DNA of 22,517 bases from Terriglobia bacterium (GCA_020072905.1 JAIQGB010000037.1:1-22517); one strand, 5' to 3'. Counted from the first letter of the stretch, positions 10,323 to 18,181 are shown. A program made the numbers and translations. The notes: generated by a model from the sequence alone, not told the origin.

Positions 10323-10707
10323 GATAACTCCTCCCGCGAGGTTTCGTTGCGGCGAGAGGTGTGATGGCGTTCCACTGCCGGGCAGGCAGAAGGTCTCGTG
10401 ACTCGCACTCGCCGCGACGCGATGGGCACGCCGTTGCCATCCAAGGAAACCTCTTGCGAAAGCACGGCGGACCCCATCAGCTTGGCGGCTCACTATATTC
10501 CAACGCCATGGCGTTTTCAACGCCGACCATGCCCCAGCACAGAAACCCGGACTTTCCTTCTCCGGGGAAAGTGGCTGTCGCCGGCGCGGCGAGTCACAGT
10601 GGATTCTGCTCCGTCGGACGCGAGGTTGAGTTCCTAAGCCCGTTGCCCGCGAGTCCCCCGCTATTTGCCCTGGAGTCTCATGTGCCCCCTGGAGTGGGGG
10701 AGGCAAG
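10323..10707. other. 385-bp intergenic region with promoter and long leader
   Basis: No convincing gene. It carries the minus-strand promoter for the lipoprotein gene, a transcribed leader of about 160 bases, and near 10683-10698 a short CCCCC/GGGGG hairpin just downstream of the zinc dehydrogenase stop that could be a weak terminator (no T tract). Confidence 0.6.
10492..10520 (-). promoter_or_regulatory. Sigma-70-type promoter with palindromic operator in the spacer
   Basis: On the minus strand TTGAAA (10520-10515) and TATAGT (10497-10492) are 17 bases apart, each one base from consensus. The perfect 14-bp palindrome AACGCCATGGCGTT (10502-10515) fills the spacer and touches the -35, and another AACGCC half-site follows at 10519-10524. 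It would drive the lipoprotein gene with a leader of about 160 bases. Confidence 0.6.
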
Positions 10708-11724
10708 TCAAGGAGCGAAGAGTATTTTGAGGCTCGTCTCCGCTTCTTGCATCTTCTGGAAGCCGTGCTCGGCGTCTTCGAGGGGAAGCTGGTCGGTGAT
10801 GAGCGGGGCGACATCGACCGCGGCGCGCTCAAGCAGCGCAATCGCCACCTGGTAATCCCGCCGCTCGTAGACGCGCGCGCCCGTAGTGCGGATTTCCTTG
10901 AAGACCAGGTTCAGAACGTCAACCTCCGGAGGGGCTTTCGGCAGACCCACAAAGGTAATCTCTCCCCGCACTCGGCAGGCGTGGACGGCGTCGCGGTACG
11001 CGCCGGCCCCGCCGGTCGCCTCATAAACGCGGTCGACGAACGGCTCGCCTGCCACGCGCTGCAGTGTCTCGCGGAGAGGCTCCTGTGCCGGGTTGACGAC
11101 CTGAAATCCCATGCGCCCAGCCAGCCCGCGGCGGAAATCCTTGACCTCGGAGACGACGATGGCGCGCGCCCCCGAGGCCTTCAGGACCTGCGCGATGAGA
11201 TTTCCGATCGGACCCGCGCCCGTCACCAGCGCGGTGTCGCCGGGCCGGAAGCCGGAGCTACGGACTGCATGGACGGCCACGGAAAGCGGCTCGACCAGCG
11301 CCGCCTGCTCATCGCTCACCGAGTCAGGGACTGCGAAGAGTTGGTCGGGTTGAGCTTTGACGTACTCCGCGATGCCGCCATCCACGTCAATGCCAATCAG
11401 CCCCAGTTTCTCGCAGACGTGGCTCGCACCCTCGCGGCACGGCGCGCAGTGGCCACAGGAAATCAGCGGGTAGACCGCCACGCGCATCCCGGGCTTCCAA
11501 ACGGCGTCGGCAGGCGGGCGCGCCTCCGCAACCGCACCGAAGATTTCGTGGCCTAGTACGCGGGGCGGAACGACGCGCGGATGCTTGCCGCGACGAATCA
11601 GAATGTCCGATCCGCAGATGCCGGCGTAGCGCACCTTGACCAGGGCCTCGCCGCTCGCAAGCTGAGGCACCGGCCAGTCCTCGACCTGGACGGTTTCGGG
11701 TCCTCTGTAGACTCCAGCCCTCAT
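10708..11724 (-). CDS. Zinc-dependent medium-chain alcohol/polyol dehydrogenase
   Basis: A 338-residue MDR-superfamily enzyme that would oxidise a sugar alcohol or sugar with NAD(P). Catalytic zinc ligands are visible as Cys37 (GICGSD), His59 and Glu60 (GHE). The structural zinc site is the four-Cys lobe Cys90, Cys93, Cys96 and Cys104 (SCGHCAPCREGASHVC). The Rossmann loop is GAGPIG (169-174). Overall it resembles sorbitol or L-threonine dehydrogenase-like members such as those acting on L-galactonate or polyols; the substrate cannot be fixed. GAGGAG eight bases before the ATG supports the start at 11724. It is last in the minus-strand sugar cluster, 140 bases after the SDR gene. A perfect TAACAC-G-GTGTTA palindrome lies 21-33 bases upstream of its start and may be an operator. 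Confidence 0.9.
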   Translation of the reverse strand: MRAGVYRGPETVQVEDWPVPQLASGEALVKVRYAGICGSDILIRRGKHPRVVPPRVLGHEIFGAVAEARPPADAVWKPGMRVAVYPLISCGHCAPCREGASHVCEKLGLIGIDVDGGIAEYVKAQPDQLFAVPDSVSDEQAALVEPLSVAVHAVRSSGFRPGDTALVTGAGPIGNLIAQVLKASGARAIVVSEVKDFRRGLAGRMGFQVVNPAQEPLRETLQRVAGEPFVDRVYEATGGAGAYRDAVHACRVRGEITFVGLPKAPPEVDVLNLVFKEIRTTGARVYERRDYQVAIALLERAAVDVAPLITDQLPLEDAEHGFQKMQEAETSLKILFAP

Positions 11725-11744
11725 TGCTCTCACTCCTCGCTGCA

Positions 11745-11757
11745 TAACACGGTGTTA
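11745..11757. promoter_or_regulatory. Candidate operator, 13-bp palindrome
   Basis: TAACAC and GTGTTA arms around a single G, located between 21 and 33 bases upstream of the zinc dehydrogenase start. The symmetry and size fit a LacI- or GntR-type site, a plausible regulator class for sugar genes, but no regulator gene is in the window. Confidence 0.4.
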
Positions 11758-11832
11758 GCCAGCCGTGAAGTTCTTCAATTCACAATCCAGAATCAACCAC
11801 AGCCCATCTCTCAGCGGAGCGTCCAGCACCGG

Positions 11833-11867
11833 CAATCGTCAATCGACAATCTTCAATTATCAATTCA
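11833..11867 (-). repeat. ATTG-type heptanucleotide tandem repeat after the SDR gene
   Basis: Five exact 7-bp periods; on the plus strand each begins CAAT (CAATCGT, CAATCGA and so on), that is NNNATTG on the coding strand of the SDR gene. The first unit read from the gene, TGAATTG, contains the SDR stop codon. It differs in sequence from the AGTCAG class but has the same period and position. Confidence 0.85.
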
Positions 11868-12623
11868 TCGCGCCATCCAGCCGCCATCCACGACCAGCAC
11901 ATGACCGTGGACATAGTCGGAAGCGCGCGACGCCAGGAAGACAAACGCGCCCTTCAAATCGTCAAGGCTTCCCCAACGGCCGGCGGGAATTCGATCGTTA
12001 ATCTGCCGAGAGCGGAGGGGGTCCTCGTAGAGCACACGGGTCAGACTGGTGAGGATGTAACCCGGCGCGATGGCGTTGACGTTCACGCCGAACTTCGCCC
12101 ACTCGTTGGCCAGCGCCTTGGTCACCTGCGCCACACCGCCTTTGCTGGCCGCATAGGCCGGCACGTTGATCCCTCCCGAAAAGCTCAGCAACGACGCCAC
12201 GTTGATGATCTTGCCGCGCTTCTGCTCGATCATCACTCGCCCCACGCTCTGGCACATGCGGAACAGCGTGGTGAGGTTCAGTTCAATCACCCGGTCCCAG
12301 TCCGCCTCCGGGAGATCCACTGCCGGACCGCGGGCAATCGTGCCGGCGTTGTTCACGAGGATATCGACGCGCCCCCACTGGCGGAGGATTTCTGACACCA
12401 GGTGATGGCGAAATTCCGCTTGGCTCAAGTCGCCCTGGAAGCTCAGCGCGTGGCGGCCCAACGCCTCGACGGCGTGGCAGGTCTCCCCGGGATCGTGCGC
12501 GTGCCCGAGCACAGCGACGTCCGCTCCGGCTTCGGCCAGCGCCAAGGCGGCCGCACGGCCGATTCCCGTTGCGCCGCCCGTCACCAGCGCCTTCGTCCCC
12601 GCGAGATTGAAGGTTTCCAACAA
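11865..12623 (-). CDS. SDR-family oxidoreductase, KduD/gluconate 5-dehydrogenase-like
   Basis: A 252-residue classical short-chain dehydrogenase. The NAD(P)-binding TGGATGIG motif is at 15-22, NNAG at 91-94, and the catalytic Ser144, Tyr157 and Lys161 are in place (NVASLLSFSGG, YAASK). The opening FNLAGTKALVTGG and the ending DYVHGHVLVVDGGWMAR are typical of the 2-deoxy-D-gluconate 3-dehydrogenase (KduD) and gluconate 5-dehydrogenase group, which act on sugar acids. The start is a TTG at 12623 with AGGGGAAG just upstream; no in-frame ATG gives a complete Rossmann fold. It lies in the sugar cluster with the same orientation as its neighbours. The stop codon lies in the first unit of an ATTG-type heptad repeat. 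The exact substrate is not determinable. Confidence 0.9.
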   Translation of the reverse strand: MLETFNLAGTKALVTGGATGIGRAAALALAEAGADVAVLGHAHDPGETCHAVEALGRHALSFQGDLSQAEFRHHLVSEILRQWGRVDILVNNAGTIARGPAVDLPEADWDRVIELNLTTLFRMCQSVGRVMIEQKRGKIINVASLLSFSGGINVPAYAASKGGVAQVTKALANEWAKFGVNVNAIAPGYILTSLTRVLYEDPLRSRQINDRIPAGRWGSLDDLKGAFVFLASRASDYVHGHVLVVDGGWMAR

Positions 12624-12846
12624 GCTTCCCCCTATGTCTAGTCCCAGAGTCAGGCTCCGATGCTAGGCTGGATGAGAGGGACTTTGCAACTGGCCCCTCG
12701 ATGGCCTCGGAAAAGAATGACAAGGAACGTTGGGGGATCCGAGTCCATCATCCGTTGTAGTGGGAGCATGTTCTCGGCTGATTGTTGAGGCGTCGAACCG
12801 CGAATCCCGGCCGTGAGGTCCGCGAAGGAGGAAATCAGTCGCGATT

Positions 12847-13098
12847 CTAATACTGCATTGCGAAGTGCGTCGCAGTTCTCGCCAACTCGCGGTCGTACAA
12901 TTGGCGTTTGTAAGGGTTTGACAAGACTCGATAGGCCTCAACGATTTCCCGGAACCTGGTGCCCTCCACACCCGGAGTCATGTCGGGGTGGTATTTCCTG
13001 GCCAGCTCACGAAACGCCCGCTTGATCTCCGCGTCGGAGGACCCACGCGGGATGCCCAAGACCTCGTAGTAAGTGAACCTGGCCCTACTCACTTCCAT
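12847..13098 (-). CDS. Small stand-alone J-domain (DnaJ-like) protein
   Basis: An 83-residue protein consisting almost only of a J domain: YYEVLGIPRGSSDAEIKRAFRELARKYHPDM with the essential HPD at 37-39, then helix 3-4 sequence (FREIVEAYRVLSNPYKRQLYDREL). J domains stimulate Hsp70 (DnaK) ATPase; here no Gly/Phe, zinc-finger or substrate-binding part follows, so any client must be reached another way. The ATG at 13098 has AGGAGA directly adjacent, too close for use, whereas a GTG at 13092 is about seven bases from AGGAG; the true start may be that GTG, two codons later. It sits alone between the RhaT-type permease and the SDR gene, separated from both by more than 200 bases, and so is probably transcribed separately. 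Confidence 0.85.
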   Translation of the reverse strand: MEVSRARFTYYEVLGIPRGSSDAEIKRAFRELARKYHPDMTPGVEGTRFREIVEAYRVLSNPYKRQLYDRELARTATHFAMQY

Positions 13099-13372
13099 TC
13101 TCCTAACCCACTGATATTACGTAGGATGTCTTGAGAATGGGCGGCTGAAAAGGATCGAAGGCCCCTGCCCATGGCATCGTTGGCATGGTGACGGTTGCAC
13201 CGGGCCAAACCTACAGGGTCGAGCGATTTGTTGTCAAGCAATTTTGGAGAGTACGGCGCGAACCGCGCTGCCAAGCCCTCGCCGCCGCGTCCGGTTGCGT
13301 GGGCGGGTGGGGTACAGGATCGCGCGAACCCGCCTCTTCGCGATCGGCTCAGCCAAATCACGTTGGGGCTTT

Positions 13373-14392
13373 CTATCGCGTCCCGCCACCACTGGAAATC
13401 ACCGTGATCGCGATTATCAGGAAGGCGATCCCGACGAGCGAGTAGCCATAGGCCCGGCGGCTCGCGCCCTTCCACTCGCCCGAAAGTGCGCCCAACACAT
13501 TCGAAGTAATGAGGGCCATCGACATGAAGAGTGGCCAGCCGACAATGCCTCCCAGCGGCCCGAGCGCCGTCGCGCCCATGCCGTAGGACATGAAGCTCCC
13601 GAAGCAGATGATCCCCATGAGGCTTCCGCCCAGCCAGTAGCCGGCGGGGGCGTTCGATGTCAAAAAGAGATTCCAGGTCCGGTTTCTCTGCAAAAGAAGA
13701 ATGCAGTATCCGGCGTTGGCCACGAATCCCGAAGTCAGCGTCAGCGCCCAGATGGCGTTGGCGGCCATGCTCATCGTTGCACCGCTCGAAAAAGCCTGCC
13801 GCTGTAATTCTTCGCCAAAAACGAAGGCGAAATTGAGCATGGGGGAGAAGATCCCTGACAGGATGCAAATGACGACACCGACGACAAAACTCGACCGCGC
13901 CGTGGCTGTCTGGGCCTGTGTTTCCTGTTCCCGGCGCCGCCCGGCGATGGCGCAGAAAAAGATGCCGACGACGACCAGCAGCGTCCCCAGCATCAGCGCC
14001 AGGCCCTGGCGCGTCCACAGCCGTTCGGGATGCAGGACCACCAGCGGCAGGAACGTGCCGATGGGCGCGATGAGCCCCAGAATGAGCCCGTAGCCCACGG
14101 CCAGTCCCAGGCGGCTCACGCCCAACCCGAAGAGCACCGAGCCGATCCCCCAGCCGAATCCGAAAATCAGGACTTTGGCGAGCGTGGCCGTGGAAGTCGT
14201 CCGGTAGATATCGCCGAGCTGCGGCACGGTCGTAAAGGCGACAATCCAGGGAACGATAATGAGTCCCACAACGGAATACACCAGCCAGGAATTCTCCCAG
14301 TGCCAGCCGTGCAGGCGTTTCATGGGCAGCACCCAGCTCCCGTTGAGCAGGCCGCCCAGCAGAACGCCAGCGACACCCCAGCCGATGTTCAT
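13373..14392 (-). CDS. RhaT-family sugar:proton symporter-like permease
   Basis: A 339-residue integral membrane protein with about ten hydrophobic helices of the L-rhamnose-proton symporter (RhaT) type in the drug/metabolite transporter superfamily. Visible marks: an N-terminal GVLLGGLLNGSWVLPMKRL segment, WHWENSWLVYS, the duplicated glycine-rich helices (FGFGWGIGSVLFGLGVSRLGLAVGYGLILGL) and WPLFMSMALITSNVLGALSGEWKGAS near the end. It should import a sugar, probably the substrate of the neighbouring enzymes; rhamnose itself is not implied because no rhamnose enzymes are present. An ATG at 14392 with GGGAGGA nine bases upstream is preferred to a GTG two codons earlier. Only 25 bases follow the ApnO-like stop, so the two genes are probably one transcript. 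Confidence 0.88.
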   Translation of the reverse strand: MNIGWGVAGVLLGGLLNGSWVLPMKRLHGWHWENSWLVYSVVGLIIVPWIVAFTTVPQLGDIYRTTSTATLAKVLIFGFGWGIGSVLFGLGVSRLGLAVGYGLILGLIAPIGTFLPLVVLHPERLWTRQGLALMLGTLLVVVGIFFCAIAGRRREQETQAQTATARSSFVVGVVICILSGIFSPMLNFAFVFGEELQRQAFSSGATMSMAANAIWALTLTSGFVANAGYCILLLQRNRTWNLFLTSNAPAGYWLGGSLMGIICFGSFMSYGMGATALGPLGGIVGWPLFMSMALITSNVLGALSGEWKGASRRAYGYSLVGIAFLIIAITVISSGGGTR

Positions 14393-14417
14393 GTGCACGA
14401 ATCCTCCCGCCCGGTGT

Positions 14418-15260
14418 TCACGCGGCCTTGACGCCCGTGATCTTCTCTACGCTTTCACGAATGCTCGCCGGCTCAAACACTCGTTTCCAATCGGGCTGGA
14501 ATAAGACCTTCTTAGCTTCCTCGATGGCTTTCTGGGCGCCCGCGGAGAACTGCCAGTCGATCTCGTTGAAGACGATGGCCAGCTCGATGTTGATGTGGCC
14601 CATCAGGAAGTCGCGCGCCGCCTGGGCGGGAACGCCGCGCCGAATGGCTTCATCCATCGCTTCGCGGATGATGGTCAGGCAGGTGGCGGCAACGGTCTCG
14701 GAAAGCGCCGGCTCGAGGATGGCCATCTGCTCGACGGTGACGCGGTGCGCGCGCAGAACCGGCCCGAAGATCCTGCGGGCCAGCGCTTCGCCCCGCGCGT
14801 AGGCGGACTCCGGACCCTGCATCAGCGCGCAGACCAGCGCCTGCTTCGCCTTGCCGCTGCCGAAGAAATCGCGCCGCGCTTCCATGTCCGCTTCGTCGTT
14901 AAACACCGGCGGGTGCGCGGGGTGCGTCACAAAGTAGGAAATGTCGGGACGTTTCGGAAGTATTCCCGCATGTGCCGCGGCCGGGTCGAGCGTCATCACC
15001 AGCGTGCCGCTGCGCAGGCCCGGCACAACTTCCGCTGCGATCTGGCCCACGAGCTTATCCGGCACCGCCATGACAACCACGTTCGCGGCCTTCACGGCCT
15101 CTTCTTTCGAGACGGCCGCGAAACCAGCCTCGCGCAGGCGCGCCTGCCCGGCGTCGCTCGGCTCGACCGAGAGCAGACGGTACTCCGGGACGTTCTTGAG
15201 CGCGCGCACCACGCGCATCCCCATGCTTCCGCCCGCACCAAACAACGCGATGGTGGTCAT
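14418..15260 (-). CDS. ApnO-like dehydrogenase (D-apionate oxidoisomerase family, 6-phosphogluconate dehydrogenase-type C-terminus)
   Basis: A 280-residue NAD(P)-dependent enzyme. The Rossmann start is IALFGAGGSMGMRVVRAL (4-21). Later features include VVMAVPDKLVGQIAAEVVPGL, LDPAAAHAGILP, a His-rich FVTHPAHPPVFNDE stretch and the helical C-terminal domain HRVTVEQMAILEPALSETVAATCLTIIREAMDEAIRRGVPAQAARDFLMGHINIELAI. From memory this fits D-apionate oxidoisomerase (ApnO), which turns D-apionate into 3-oxo-isoapionate in catabolism of the plant sugar apiose; related members may act on other branched or C4-C5 acids. GAGGGGA five bases before the ATG supports the start. It lies 39 bases downstream of the Gfo/Idh-TIM-barrel gene and 25 bases before the permease gene. 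Family membership is fairly certain, the substrate is not. Confidence 0.8.
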   Translation of the reverse strand: MTTIALFGAGGSMGMRVVRALKNVPEYRLLSVEPSDAGQARLREAGFAAVSKEEAVKAANVVVMAVPDKLVGQIAAEVVPGLRSGTLVMTLDPAAAHAGILPKRPDISYFVTHPAHPPVFNDEADMEARRDFFGSGKAKQALVCALMQGPESAYARGEALARRIFGPVLRAHRVTVEQMAILEPALSETVAATCLTIIREAMDEAIRRGVPAQAARDFLMGHINIELAIVFNEIDWQFSAGAQKAIEEAKKVLFQPDWKRVFEPASIRESVEKITGVKAA

Positions 15261-15299
15261 GATTTCCCCTCACTCTGAATGCAGATTCTAAGGGATTCT

Positions 15300-17060
15300 C
15301 TATCCGGAGAGCAGCCGGCGCAGATATGCAGCGGCCTGGCGCGCCGCGGGCTCGGGATCGCCCTCCGGCGCCAGCACCACGGAACCCGAGCCGTGGAATC
15401 CCTCCTCGCGCAACAGGCGCATGATGAGTGGCCAGTCGAGCCGATCTTTTTCCGCCCGCACTCCGGGTGGCCAGCGGCTCGGGTCGTAGAAGTGGATGTG
15501 ACGCGCCTGGCCCCGCGCCGCGCGAATGCCGTGCTCGATGGAAGGCTCGGCCTCCGTGAGCTGGTAAGTATCGAGCATCACGCTGAACGCCGGGCTGCCG
15601 ATGCGGTCCACCCAGGCCATCGCCTCTTCCACGGTGTTGATGAAGCTGGTGACGCCGGGGTCGGCGGGCTCGAGCATGATGATCGCCCCGGCTTTTTCCG
15701 CGTGCGCGGCGAGCTCGCGGAAGATTTCGTCGGCCAAGCGGTCCATCTCCTCACGGCTTGCTCCCGGAATGCCCGCGCCGCGCGCGGCCCCCAGCCCCAC
15801 GCGCGCCTGAAAATGACCCGCGAAGCTGAGAATGTCTTTGAACGCGTCAATCGATTTCCGCCGCACCGCGGCGTCGGCGTGGAGCAGCGCCAGCCCCTGG
15901 GCAAAGACCCTTCCCGTATTGACCACCGGCATGATGGCGCCCGTAGATTGGAGAGCGTGCTCGAAGGTCGCGGGGTCCGGAACATGCAATGGGTCGGGCG
16001 TGAATTCGATGCCGTCGTAGCCCCAGGCCAGCGCCCCGTGCGCGAACGACTTGTTGATGTTTTCGTATTCGCCGGTGAAAGTCTTCTGGTCGACGATGGC
16101 AAAGTCAATCTCTTCCCCGGTGGTCTCCGCCTGGCCCTCGCCTCGTAGCGCCGCCAGCAGGTTCGCGTGGCACGCCACGATGCTCGACTGCACCACCGCA
16201 TAAGCGGGGTCGGCCCAGGCGTAACGCGGCGGAGGAACCCGCCGGGCGTGCGTTCCGTCCTGGGTGGTGACGCGAACCCAGAAGTCGGGCGCGAGCTCCG
16301 CGGAGCCCCGCTCCGCCTCGACAAAGACGAAGGTCTCCGGGAAGCGGTCACGCTCGAGGAAATTCTCGGCGTAACCCAGCTCGCAGACGACGGTCGTTCC
16401 CGTCTGCATCTTCATCATCACCGTGGCCACATCTTCGCCCTTGATGTCGGCGTGAACGCGCTGAATCTGGCAAGAGAGTTGGTCCGCCTCACCAAACAGG
16501 AAGCGGGCCACGTCCAAGACGTGCGTGCCCACATCGGTGAGAACGAACTCCTCGAGCTCCTTCAGAAAGGGCTGGTTGATGAACACCGGAAAGCCCGAGA
16601 CCATGGTGATCCGCGCCCGAAACGGCCGGCCGATGCGCCCCTCGTCGAGGACGCGCTTGAGTCCGCGGATGGGCGTCTGCCAGCGCCAGTTTTCGTGGAC
16701 GAAGAAAGGCACCTGGCCTTCGCGGCAGGCGCTGACCATGCGCCCAGCTTCCGCCAGCGAGAGCGCCATGGGCTTCTGGCAGATGACCGGAATTTTGCGC
16801 TCGGCGGCCAGCAAGACGAGCTCCGCGTGGGTCTCGGGGCTGGTGACCACGTCGAGGAAATCCACCTGCTCGCGCCGGAGAAGTTCCTCCGGGTCTTCGT
16901 AGGCGCGCGGCACGCCGAATTCCTCCGCGCGCTCTTCCGCCTTCCGTCGCACCCGGTCGCAGACCGCGACGCACTCCACGCCACCCAGTTCCCGCCACGC
17001 GGCAAGCTGGAAGCGCGACCAGAACCCCGCACCGAGCATCGCAAATCGCTTCTTCGCCAT
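15300..17060 (-). CDS. Gfo/Idh/MocA oxidoreductase fused to xylose-isomerase-like TIM barrel
   Basis: A 586-residue two-domain protein. Residues 1 to about 315 form a Gfo/Idh/MocA dehydrogenase: nucleotide loop LGAGFWS, the CQKPMAL motif with Lys96 (the usual EKP reads QKP), and DVGTHVLDVARF with Asp177 and His180. From about 317 a complete sugar-phosphate-isomerase/epimerase TIM barrel begins (IDFAIVDQKTFTGEYENINKSF, WGYDGIEFTPD), with likely metal ligands Glu464 (LEP), Asp497 (MLDTYQ), His523 (HIHFYD) and Glu566. The join (AETTGEEIDF) removes the usual final helix of Gfo/Idh proteins, so the fusion may be a deletion of an intergenic region. The start at 17060 fits the family; an ATG at 17090 with GGAAAGA before it is an alternative. 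It is the first gene of the sugar cluster, behind a predicted promoter. Substrate unknown. Confidence 0.85.
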   Translation of the reverse strand: MAKKRFAMLGAGFWSRFQLAAWRELGGVECVAVCDRVRRKAEERAEEFGVPRAYEDPEELLRREQVDFLDVVTSPETHAELVLLAAERKIPVICQKPMALSLAEAGRMVSACREGQVPFFVHENWRWQTPIRGLKRVLDEGRIGRPFRARITMVSGFPVFINQPFLKELEEFVLTDVGTHVLDVARFLFGEADQLSCQIQRVHADIKGEDVATVMMKMQTGTTVVCELGYAENFLERDRFPETFVFVEAERGSAELAPDFWVRVTTQDGTHARRVPPPRYAWADPAYAVVQSSIVACHANLLAALRGEGQAETTGEEIDFAIVDQKTFTGEYENINKSFAHGALAWGYDGIEFTPDPLHVPDPATFEHALQSTGAIMPVVNTGRVFAQGLALLHADAAVRRKSIDAFKDILSFAGHFQARVGLGAARGAGIPGASREEMDRLADEIFRELAAHAEKAGAIIMLEPADPGVTSFINTVEEAMAWVDRIGSPAFSVMLDTYQLTEAEPSIEHGIRAARGQARHIHFYDPSRWPPGVRAEKDRLDWPLIMRLLREEGFHGSGSVVLAPEGDPEPAARQAAAYLRRLLSG

Positions 17061-17126
17061 GGGGATTGACCTCGAGAGGTCTCGGGACATTCTTTCCACG
17101 CGAGGGACCGCGGTTCGGAAAGCGCT

Positions 17127-17154
17127 AATATACACTTCACGCGGCGATTTACAA
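17127..17154 (-). promoter_or_regulatory. Predicted promoter of the sugar cluster
   Basis: On the minus strand TTGTAA (17154-17149) and TATATT (17132-17127) are 16 bases apart. Predicted start near 17120, leaving about 60 bases of leader to the ATG at 17060. The -10 is good, the -35 moderate. Confidence 0.45.
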
Positions 17155-17177
17155 ACGCATCGAGAGTCCCCACGGCG

Positions 17178-17197
17178 CACCGGCCTGCCGGCCGGTG
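17178..17197. promoter_or_regulatory. Inverted repeat in the divergent promoter region
   Basis: CACCGGCC and GGCCGGTG form perfect 8-bp arms around a 4-base centre, between the sugar cluster and hemD. A TATACT at 17207-17212, ten bases to the right, could be the hemD -10 (no good -35 seen). It may be an operator serving either direction, or a leader hairpin. Confidence 0.4.
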
Positions 17198-17251
17198 TTT
17201 ATGGGTTATACTGGAAAAGGATTGCCGCACATTCAACGAGGAAATTGATCC

Positions 17252-18181
17252 ATGGGGACGCCTCGCACTTTGGCGCCAAGTCTCGGAAATCTCACCGTGG
17301 CCGCCTTCGAGAGCCGCCGGGCGCAGGAAATGGCCGCGCTGATTTCCAATCTGGGCGGCGTGCCGCTGGTGGCGCCGTCGGTCCGAGAAATCCCCTTGCA
17401 GGAAAATCCGGCCGTCTTCGAGTTTGCCGAGCAGTTGTTCGCCGGCAAACTCCACGGAGTCATTTTCATGACCGGCGTGGGGACGCGCACGCTGCTCGAG
17501 GTGCTCGAAACCCGCTACGCGCGCGATGAAATCGTTCACGCGCTGGCGCGGGTGACCGTCGTGGCGCGCGGCCCGAAGCCCGTAAAGGTGCTGCAGGAAT
17601 TCAAAATCCCCGTCACCCTCTCCATTCCTGAGCCCAACACTTGGCGGGAAATCCTCGAGGAGCTCGACGAAAGCCCGCGCGGCTTCACTCTCCAAGGCAG
17701 CCGCGTGGCCGTGCAGGAATACGGCATTTCCAACGAAGCCTTCATCCAGGAATTGCGCGGCCGTGGCGCGGAGGTCCTGCGCGTGCCGGTCTACCGCTGG
17801 GCGCTGCCCGAAGACCTCGGCCCGCTGCGCCGCACCCTGGACGCCATCATCGCCGGAACCGCGCGCGTGGCGCTATTCACCAACGCCACACAGGTGTATC
17901 ACCTTGTGCAGGTCGCGGCCGAGAGCGGAGACAAGGAGAAGCTGCTCAAAGCGTTCGAGCGTTGTGTCGTCTGCTCCGTGGGACCAACTTGCACGGAGGC
18001 GCTGCTCGCGAATGGCATCGCCGTCGATCTCGAACCCGAGCATGGACGCATGGGCGCCTTGGTGCACGAGGCGGCGAAGCGGGCGGCGGAAATGCTCCGC
18101 AAGAAGGAGGGAGGCAGAAGTCAGGAGACAGAAGTCAGGAGTCAGAAGTCGGAAGTCAGAAGCCAGAAGTCAGAAGGCGTG
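17252..18181 (+). CDS. hemD: Uroporphyrinogen-III synthase (HemD), open into hemE
   Basis: Closes and inverts ring D of hydroxymethylbilane to give uroporphyrinogen III. About 286 residues of two-lobed HEM4 fold are visible: VAAFESRRAQEMAALISNLGGVPLVAPS at the start, VIFMTGVGTRTLLEVLE, the hinge VAVQEYGISNEAFIQELRGRGAEVLRVPVYRW, ALFTNATQVYHLV and VCSVGPTCTEALLANGIAVDLEPEHGRMGALV near the end. GAGGAA precedes the ATG at 17252. The gene has no stop of its own: after KRAAEMLRKKEGG the frame runs through nine 7-bp repeats, translated as RSQKSEV-like residues, straight into hemE. In another frame a TGA at 18180 overlaps the hemE ATG at 18182. The boundary given here is that ATG; the actual open frame continues to 19021, where it is out of frame with the second half of hemE. 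Confidence 0.85.
18115..18177 (+). repeat. Nine tandem heptanucleotides joining hemD to hemE
   Basis: Nine 7-bp units in perfect register, consensus CAGAAGT (five exact copies, the others one or two bases off). Sixty-three bases equal 21 codons, so hemD stays in frame with hemE. No frame through the repeat contains a stop codon. The final unit CAGAAGG supplies an AGAAGG four bases before the hemE ATG. Confidence 0.95.

Noticed and set aside
12624..12846. Gap between the SDR and J-domain genes examined for genes or RNA
   Set aside because: No reading frame with a ribosome binding site, no clear hairpin with a T run, no promoter of quality.
13099..13372. Gap between the J-domain gene and the permease, with short plus-strand frames
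   Set aside because: The frames run into the permease gene antisense and show no protein-like composition.
13089..14018. 309-codon open frame on the minus strand
   Set aside because: It is the shifted frame of the RhaT-type permease gene; its Arg/His-rich translation lacks the hydrophobic helices seen in the true frame.
18115..18177. Heptad arrays considered as a CRISPR array
   Set aside because: Units are 7 bp with no spacers and no cas genes are nearby.
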